Source of the DNA: Alphaproteobacteria bacterium
GTDB taxonomy: Bacteria; Pseudomonadota; Alphaproteobacteria; Rhodospirillales; Casp-alpha2
Assembly: GCA_024279135.1 (NCBI GenBank)
Contig: JAJRRU010000037.1
Span: 1 to 35,847, forward strand
Direction of reading: 5' to 3'
Length of the DNA: 35,847 nucleotides
Part shown: positions 30,955-35,847 of the stretch, piece by piece
Numbering within the stretch: the stretch's first letter is position 1
Layout of the letters: each line of letters begins with the position of its first letter
Program-made: the position numbers and the translations under genes
The notes under the pieces: generated by a model
The model's input: only the letters and a program-made list of their open reading frames with translations
Told to the model about the DNA's origin: nothing
Database searches by the model: none

Positions 30955-33377
30955 TGGTCCCCCCATTGTTCCTGAATGTGTTTGAGGTCCTTTACTGCGT
31001 CCGGCCCGGAGCGGTAAAACCGCAAGTTCTCTCCCAGGTGAGAAAGATCAATGTTGAGGATGACACTTTCCTCAAATCCGGTAGAAGCTTCTCGCTTAAC
31101 CAACAGGACACGCCTGTTTTCGCCTGCGGCATTATTAACGTCTATGGCACCGCCATTGCCTGTGGCGCAACTATTGCCTGTGGTGCAACCACCATTGAGG
31201 ATGAAGTTTAGTTGTTCGTCATTGAGATTGAAGGGCTCATAGTCTTGCTTGTTACCCAGGGCGTTGGGAAAGAAGATCAAGGTGGAGACATTCTCGATGA
31301 CAGCCGAGGCGATCTCAGATGAATGCAAGGCGGATGGGTCCTGGAAGGCCAGACCCACCATGCCGTTTAGTTTGCGGTATTCCCGGAACATCTCTTTGAC
31401 AGAGGTTCTAAAACCATCGTTTTGCAGGAGGTTGGCGGCCTCATCAATAAAGATGTTAAATCCACTTGAGTTCCTGGCAGCGATTTTCGAGATGGTCGCC
31501 CCGATATGACTGACGATGGGTGGACCAACCACGGGGTCTGACAGGGCCTCGTTCATGTTAATCCCGGTCATGAAGGATTGTTCCAGAAACCCCGCCAGAG
31601 CGTCATTGGGCGCGTTGAAAATATGAGCATGCATGCCCGCACTGCCATCAACGTCCACCCATTTGGCAAATGCCTTGCGCTCAAGACTTTGTTTCTCGAA
31701 GGCGTATTTGAAAATGGCGTTAAAGGTGCGTTTTGGCGGATCAACCATGAAGGCCACTTCGATGGCGTGATTTAAAATCTGATCGATGTTCTCGCCTCTG
31801 GCCGCATCCCCCAGCATGCTCTTCATGATCAGGGCGATGCGGTGCCTGGTATCGGGGGTGTCTTCAGGAACGTCCAGCGGATTGAGTTGAAGGTTCGAAT
31901 AGGTTTGGTAATTACCACCCATGGCTTCCACCATGAAGCGTGCCCCTTCGTTACTGTCGATGATGTAACTCCTGACACCCTTGAACTTGGCGAGGCCGCC
32001 GAGCAGGTGCATGATCAGGGTGGATTTACCAGCACCCGTGGGTGCGAACACCAGATAGTGTCCCAACGACTGCGGTTTGTCGGATACGTGAAACTGGAAC
32101 GCGTATGACTGTCCACTGCTCGTACCAAACAATCGTACCGGCCGGTCACCTACCGGGCTTGCGATCTGGCCCACCGGGGCAAAATGCAATGGCCAGATGG
32201 CCGCAATGTTTTCATCAAACAGTTTAAGGGGACGCAGTAATTTTTCTCGTCCCGGCATGCGGTTAAACCAGCAGATAGGCGCGCCCACAGTTTCCACCAC
32301 ATGATTAATCCGGCGAACGGCCAGCACGGCACTGGTGCGCTCAACCATACCATCCAGCTCTTCCCTGGAACTGGCCCGCAAGATAATCTGGAACTGGGTG
32401 GTGAACATAGATTGCGTGCCATCACTGATCAAAGCCGCACACGCCTCAAACTCAGCCGCAGAGGAAAGGCCTGCAAACGGGTTTGATCGCAACTCCTTTT
32501 GTTTGCGCGCCATCATGGCGACTGCGCGTTCCTTCAAAATAGGTACGGCAGCCTGCATGACCTCGATCTCGCCCTGCATGGCCAGCGGCAAGGCCAGCAG
32601 TTCGGCAATGGATTGCCCTGAAACACTCTCGGGCCATAGATTTACCGTGATTATCCGGTGATATTTTTTCAATGGCACATGACATTCAATAAGTCCGTCA
32701 TCCCGGAAGATCATGTCAGCGGCTTGAAGGTTGGATGAAATAGATGTCGACTTTAAACTTAGGTCATTTCGTAATTCTCCACATGCAAGAAAATTAGCAA
32801 ACCCTGCAAGGGTCGCAAGCTGCGCAAACTGCGTTTGATGCATTTGTGTGGTTAGCTGTTTTGGCTTGTATTCTGAGAGGAGGGATTTGACTTTTGAGCA
32901 GCCCTCATAGAGGGCTTTGAGGTTGCCATTGTTGCTTAGGACGATGTACCAACGCAGTTGGTAACTGCGGCGGTATTTGGCGCGTTCCGCCATAGCGATC
33001 TCGGTTAATGCCGGGGACGGCCAGTCTGCATTGTGGCTGCTATCCAATAATCGTTTTACACCAAAGAACCGACAGGTCAGTCCAAGTTCGGACAACTGCT
33101 GGAGCAGGGCAGTTCGGCCCTTTAACAAATTATCTTGAAGGGTTTCAGGCTTGGTCTCATAGGATTGTCCGGCAATCTGAAAGACCGAAAACGCATCGCC
33201 TTCCTTGGTATGAACGATCTTGCCATCTTCACTGATGTAATCAAACGGTAGCTCGTCACCAAGCCAGTCTTGCTTAATGCTGCCCATGGCAAAGTTGCGA
33301 ATGGCGGGAACGCTTAGCGCACCTGCGGTGATCGCTGCGGTACCCATGGTCAGAACATAAGGCCAGATAGTGGACAT
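30936..33377 (-). CDS. virB4: VirB4 secretion ATPase
   Basis: 813 residues. An N-terminal hydrophobic stretch and CagE/VirB4 domain (GDAFSVFQIAGQSYETKPE) precede the ATPase half with Walker A FAPTGAGKSTLI (about 441-450), Walker B FNIFIDEAANLL and a late motif VGLAFQDPSALHSS. It energises pilus and channel assembly at the inner membrane. Near the C-terminus a six-residue repeat (CTTGNS, CATGNG) is encoded by tandem 18-bp units at 31144-31188. Usual family length. Confidence 0.94.
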   Translation of the reverse strand: MSTIWPYVLTMGTAAITAGALSVPAIRNFAMGSIKQDWLGDELPFDYISEDGKIVHTKEGDAFSVFQIAGQSYETKPETLQDNLLKGRTALLQQLSELGLTCRFFGVKRLLDSSHNADWPSPALTEIAMAERAKYRRSYQLRWYIVLSNNGNLKALYEGCSKVKSLLSEYKPKQLTTQMHQTQFAQLATLAGFANFLACGELRNDLSLKSTSISSNLQAADMIFRDDGLIECHVPLKKYHRIITVNLWPESVSGQSIAELLALPLAMQGEIEVMQAAVPILKERAVAMMARKQKELRSNPFAGLSSAAEFEACAALISDGTQSMFTTQFQIILRASSREELDGMVERTSAVLAVRRINHVVETVGAPICWFNRMPGREKLLRPLKLFDENIAAIWPLHFAPVGQIASPVGDRPVRLFGTSSGQSYAFQFHVSDKPQSLGHYLVFAPTGAGKSTLIMHLLGGLAKFKGVRSYIIDSNEGARFMVEAMGGNYQTYSNLQLNPLDVPEDTPDTRHRIALIMKSMLGDAARGENIDQILNHAIEVAFMVDPPKRTFNAIFKYAFEKQSLERKAFAKWVDVDGSAGMHAHIFNAPNDALAGFLEQSFMTGINMNEALSDPVVGPPIVSHIGATISKIAARNSSGFNIFIDEAANLLQNDGFRTSVKEMFREYRKLNGMVGLAFQDPSALHSSEIASAVIENVSTLIFFPNALGNKQDYEPFNLNDEQLNFILNGGCTTGNSCATGNGGAIDVNNAAGENRRVLLVKREASTGFEESVILNIDLSHLGENLRFYRSGPDAVKDLKHIQEQWGDQWQSHL

Positions 33378-33379
33378 GA

Positions 33380-33682
33380 TTATTCGGCCTTTCCGGCAAG
33401 GAGAACCCGTGTGTGGGTTTTACGTGATTTCCAGAACCGAGGCGGCAGGGTCATGACGCTCTCAACGTGGATATCACGTCTCACCGACCGCCATGACAGG
33501 ACAACGCCAACCATGAAGATAACACCACCAAAAATCATGGAAACGGCAGTGAGTTGAAGAATGTTACAGACCACAAACACCGTCATGGCGCTAAACAACG
33601 TTAACGCGATCAAGACCGGTGGTAGACCGAACAGGGTAATTGGCCGTTGAGGCGCGTTTAAAATGAGGGAGGTGGACTTCAT
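33380..33682 (-). CDS. virB3: VirB3 inner-membrane protein
   Basis: 100 residues. The short N-terminus (LILNAPQRPITLFGLPPVLI) and the following hydrophobic hairpin (LTLFSAMTVFVVCNILQL, MIFGGVIFMVGVVLSW) match VirB3/TrbD, an inner-membrane partner of VirB4. It lies between virB2 and virB4 with gaps of only a few bases. Confidence 0.88.
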   Translation of the reverse strand: MKSTSLILNAPQRPITLFGLPPVLIALTLFSAMTVFVVCNILQLTAVSMIFGGVIFMVGVVLSWRSVRRDIHVESVMTLPPRFWKSRKTHTRVLLAGKAE

Positions 33683-33686
33683 GGGA

Positions 33687-34013
33687 TCAACTACCCAGAA
33701 GACTGGTGATGATCATGGGGCCGACCGTGACAAACAGACCGGCGACAAAGATCATGCCCACTCTGTTCCAGTCGATCCGCCCCGATACACCGCCCCAGAT
33801 ACCCAGCGCCACGATGCCCAACCCAACCACAGGAATACCGATCTGGATTAACCCGCTGGTTAAATCATCAAGTAACCCGGTTGCCGGTTTAATCCATTCT
33901 GAACTTCCGGCGGAAAGAGCGAGTGTTGGGTCAAAAATAATTAGCAAAGCCAGCACAGCCAGTGAAACTGTACGGAGCGTTCCGAATTGATTCGAAACTT
34001 GGTGATTGAGCAT
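33687..34013 (-). CDS. virB2: VirB2 prepilin (conjugative pilin)
   Basis: 108 residues from ATG 34013 (GGGGAGA upstream); an earlier ATG at 34049 lacks a ribosome site. A long signal peptide (LRTVSLAVLALLIIFDPTLALSA) is followed by a small mature pilin with two hydrophobic helices (GLIQIGIPVVGLGIVALGIW and VGMIFVAGLFVTVGPMIITS) separated by a basic loop (GRIDW), as in TrbC/VirB2. First gene of the conjugation operon in this window. Confidence 0.88.
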   Translation of the reverse strand: MLNHQVSNQFGTLRTVSLAVLALLIIFDPTLALSAGSSEWIKPATGLLDDLTSGLIQIGIPVVGLGIVALGIWGGVSGRIDWNRVGMIFVAGLFVTVGPMIITSLLGS

Positions 34014-34062
34014 TTGTGTGTCTCCCCGTGGTTGTCGAATGCTGGGCATACGAAAACTCGGA

Positions 34063-34078
34063 TTGACTGAGGAGTCAA
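34063..34078. promoter_or_regulatory. Operator-like dyad upstream of the virB operon
   Basis: TTGACT-GAGG-AGTCAA is a perfect 6-bp-arm dyad 50 bases upstream of virB2. On the minus strand one arm is itself a good -35 (TTGACT), though the matching -10 (TCGTAT, 19 bp on) is poor. A repressor binding here could shut off the transfer operon. Confidence 0.5.
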
Positions 34079-34107
34079 CATAAAAAAACCAATAAAAACA
34101 ATGAGTT

Positions 34108-34174
34108 ATGTCCGATTAGGTCCGCTCGTGTCCCCGTATGACTATCCATGTTCTGCCATGTCCATCTAAGTCCG
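34108..34174. repeat. Imperfect direct repeats ATGTCC-N6-GTCCG upstream of the virB operon
   Basis: ATGTCCGATTAGGTCCG (34108-34124) and ATGTCCATCTAAGTCCG (34158-34174) start 50 bp apart, with further TGTCC copies between. This may be a regulator site or part of the replication/transfer origin. I cannot tell which. Confidence 0.45.
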
Positions 34175-34320
34175 GGTGAAATATTTTTTTGGGAGGTTTG
34201 AGCCTTCAAGATCAAAAATAAAAAATTCACAGAACCCAACTACCAAGAAGTTTTTATAGGTTTTTTTAAGTTTTTAGATCACGAAAACGTTATTAAAAAC
34301 AATGATTTGAAAAATGTCAT

Positions 34321-34430
34321 GCGCTTGATAGTACGAACAACTGCGCCTGATAGTACGAGCCCGTGCGCCTGATAGTACGAAGTTCAAAACATGGTTATCC
34401 ACAGATATATCCACAGTGATGTGGATAGAA
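34321..34430. other. Plasmid replication origin: three iterons plus DnaA boxes
   Basis: GC(G)C[CT]TGATAGTACGA copies start at 34321, 34343 and 34365, exactly 22 bp (two helical turns) apart. They are followed by a perfect DnaA box TTATCCACA (34395-34403) and two near-perfect ones (34407-34415 and, inverted, 34420-34428). An AT-rich tract (34185-34320) lies on the other side. This is the classic layout of an iteron-controlled oriV, next to repA and the toxin-antitoxin genes. Confidence 0.8.
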
Positions 34431-34506
34431 AAAATTAAGGAATAATGTTTAAAATTTAAACGGAGTTAGTGTTTGGAGAGACGGGCAAACCGAATCATTT
34501 GAAAAT

Positions 34507-34536
34507 TTGACTATATTAAGCGGTAAGGGGTAGAAT
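34507..34536 (+). promoter_or_regulatory. Promoter of the toxin-antitoxin operon
   Basis: TTGACT (34507-34512), 18 bp, TAGAAT (34531-34536). It lies 29 bases upstream of the antitoxin ATG, with AAAGGG as ribosome site. Such promoters are usually repressed by the antitoxin-toxin complex. Confidence 0.6.
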
Positions 34537-34565
34537 GATCCCATCATATTAAAGGGTTTTGAAGT

Positions 34566-34769
34566 ATGGCACATATTGTTGAAAAAATTGATGACACCCA
34601 ATTGACTCAGGTCGCAGAGAGGACTTATGAAAATCAGAAGCAAGACATTGTGGATGAGTTTAAATGCCGTTTGAAAAATAGCATTGAAAAGGGTCTGGTG
34701 CAGGTAGAAAATAAAGAGTATGCGCCATTTGATGAGGCTTATAAAGCCGAGCTGCGCTCACGCGTCTAG
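34566..34769 (+). CDS. Antitoxin of a ParE/RelE-type system
   Basis: A 67-residue, highly charged protein (IDDTQLTQVAERTYENQKQD and onward) immediately before a RelE/ParE-fold toxin gene. The size, acidic-basic composition and first position in a two-gene operon fit an antitoxin. I do not recognise a specific DNA-binding family in it. It would neutralise the toxin and help keep the plasmid in the population. Confidence 0.7.
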   Translation: MAHIVEKIDDTQLTQVAERTYENQKQDIVDEFKCRLKNSIEKGLVQVENKEYAPFDEAYKAELRSRV

Positions 34770-34777
34770 TCACATAT

Positions 34778-35074
34778 ATGAAAATCTATAATCTGATCCG
34801 AACGAGCCAGTTCGACGAAGGCCTGAACGAGCTTATTTCCTATATCAAGGCAGAGAGCCCCATAAATGCTTCCCGGTTTCTGGAAGGTGTCATTGAGGCC
34901 GTTGAGGATATCGCCAATTTTCCTTATAAAGCTGTCGAGATAGGCCCTGATATTCGTGTAAAATTCTATAAAGGTTACTGGGTTCCATATTATATCAAGG
35001 ATTCGGATATTTTCATTCTGGATATCCTTCACCCACGCCAGGATACCAGAGCCAGGAAATACCGGCTTAACTAA
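34778..35074 (+). CDS. ParE/RelE-family toxin (plasmid stabilisation)
   Basis: 98 residues starting 8 bases after the antitoxin stop. The pattern (N-terminal helices FDEGLNELISYIKAESP, then NFPYKAVEIGPDIRVKFYKG, then a beta-strand FILDILHPRQD) matches the ParE/RelE superfamily ending in LHPRQDTRARKYR. ParE members poison gyrase and RelE members cut mRNA; which applies here is not decidable by eye. No strong ribosome site, so translation is probably coupled to the antitoxin. Confidence 0.82.
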   Translation: MKIYNLIRTSQFDEGLNELISYIKAESPINASRFLEGVIEAVEDIANFPYKAVEIGPDIRVKFYKGYWVPYYIKDSDIFILDILHPRQDTRARKYRLN

Positions 35075-35099
35075 ATCGTCCAGATTAGGAATTGGTGTT

Positions 35100-35739
35100 T
35101 TACGGTAACCACCTTATCTGAAGGCATTCCTTCCCCTTGCGATTAAAAGACAATGACAAGTGATAACCCGGCAGGCTTTGCTTACGCGCAACGTGTCGAA
35201 GATCAAAAGAAAAATCGGAAAACCGGGACAGGCTGCCGCTTTTCTCATAGAGCACCTTGAAACTGAATCCCCAACCGTTCTTGCTGCGCCCCCCGTGCTT
35301 GCGGGCCAGACGGTAGAGCCAGCGCTCAATGCCACCTGTCAGGGCGAAGTAGGCCGGGTCGATAGCCAGAACCAGGTTTTCATTGATGACACCTTGATAG
35401 AACCAGTCGGGCAGGACTATCTCCATGCCTCGGGTATAGCCCCCGGCAATGGTCAGTTCGCTCCATTCGTTAATCCAACTGAAGCGATGCAATCGCTTGG
35501 CCTTTCGGGAAGGGGTAGTGTCTGGATCAACACTGCGAATATTGGTCTGAATGGTGGTCGATTGTAATCGGTCGAGTGCGGCACGGAGGCGCTCATAGCC
35601 TAACTTCCCAGTGGAACGATTTGCAAAGCGCAGGAATTGATGCGGCATAAACCGCAGCAGCCGGGATGTTGGAGCTCCACGGTTTCGTGCATCCATGATT
35701 TGGCTGGTGACCTGTTCCCCATATTTCCCTCCATTTTAA
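35100..35739 (-). pseudogene. repA: Plasmid replication initiator RepA (RPA family), 5' end lost to IS insertion
   Basis: The longest ATG frame (from 35696) encodes 198 residues, matching the second part of RPA-type initiators: LLRFMPHQFLRFANRSTGKL, YERLRAALDRLQSTTIQTNI, and RWLYRLARKHGGRSKNGWGF. The frame stays open upstream to about 35736 (GEQVTSQIMDARNRGAPTSR reads like internal family sequence), then meets a stop right at an IS3-type terminus at 35740. The N-terminal part, usually over 80 residues, is missing. Its iterons are at 34321. Unless a shortened protein works, this replicon is dead. Confidence 0.78.
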
Positions 35740-35847
35740 TGTAGAGTCCGTTCCTCAACAGGAGACGGGCTAATGAAGCGCAATCGATTTACAGAAGAAC
35801 AGATTATCGGGATTTTGAAAGAACAGGAGTCAGGCCAACGAACGGCG
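35740..35847 (+). mobile_element. IS3-family element, left end and start of orfA (runs off window)
   Basis: Starts with TGTAGAGTCCGTTCC, a TG-type IS terminus, with GGAG at 35761. ATG 35773 opens a frame beginning MKRNRFTEEQIIGILKEQES, the typical start of IS3-family OrfA (HTH_Tnp_1). The remaining orfA, orfB and right end are outside the window. Inserted into repA. Confidence 0.75.
35773..35847 (+). CDS. IS3-family transposase OrfA, N-terminus (partial)
   Basis: The 25 codons visible begin MKRNRFTEEQIIGILKEQES, followed by GQRTA, the first helix region of IS3-family OrfA with an HTH_Tnp_1 domain. It differs from the OrfA remnant at 3733-3909, so two distinct IS3-type elements are present. 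Cut by the window edge. Confidence 0.8.
   Translation, partial: MKRNRFTEEQIIGILKEQESGQRTA

Noticed and set aside
34321-34380. Regularly spaced repeats as a CRISPR array
   Set aside because: The repeats are 16 bp with only 6 bp between them, no cas genes are present, and DnaA boxes and repA adjoin, so they are iterons.

Overview
The window looks like accessory DNA of an alphaproteobacterium. It combines a conjugative plasmid backbone (VirB/MPF_T type IV secretion, MobF relaxase, ParA partition, RPA-type replication initiator, iteron origin, toxin-antitoxin pair) with a large mercury/heavy-metal resistance island. The assignment to alphaproteobacteria rests on the style of the RepA, relaxase and mer proteins. 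It is an inference, not a measured match.

Layout. 1-140: 3' end of an IS481-family element that has cut a two-membrane-segment HAMP/PAS sensor gene (141-1470, minus). The sensor is coupled to a periplasmic sugar-type binding protein gene (1475-2794, minus). 3000-4850: a graveyard of IS remnants (IS256-family 5' half fused to an antisense IS3-family orfA fragment, then a frameshifted IS481-family remnant). 4937-9170: mer operon 1, with a divergent MerR-family regulator, merT, merP, merF, merA, a small CC-containing membrane protein and a CcdA-like protein. 9183-10350: a decayed divergent pair, a cation diffusion facilitator with an internal amber codon and a frameshifted MerR-family regulator. 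10414-16635: a second module, with a canonical Hg-type MerR, a nearly textbook merO promoter, and an operon of CcdA-like protein, HMA carrier, second CcdA-like protein, cysteine-free exported protein of unknown function, and a P1B-type ATPase with YPC in place of CPC and an extra C-terminal HMA domain.

16682-34013 (minus strand): one long, tightly overlapping conjugation/partition gene set, transcribed virB2-B3-B4-B5-B6-B7-B8-B9-B10-(Cys-rich exported protein)-virB11-traD-traA-relaxosome accessory protein-parA-parG-like. Most junctions overlap (ATGA or similar), suggesting strong translational coupling. No virB1 transglycosylase gene is visible. 34050-34565 is the control and origin region: an operator-like dyad, three 22-bp-spaced iterons, DnaA boxes and a toxin-antitoxin promoter. 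34566-35074: antitoxin and ParE/RelE-type toxin. 35100-35739: repA, apparently cut at its 5' end by an IS3-family element that runs off the window.

Main observations. (1) At least eight conjugation genes carry short in-frame palindromes, mostly 5-bp arms around a 3-nt loop and often in tandem at exactly 18 bp (six codons). They include a perfect 16-bp stem with a TGC loop inside virB10. They look like a mobile or expanding palindromic repeat family that is tolerated as peptide. (2) The merO-controlled operon at 11024-16635 looks like a little-described Hg-responsive transport/thiol-redox system built around a YPC-type P1B ATPase.
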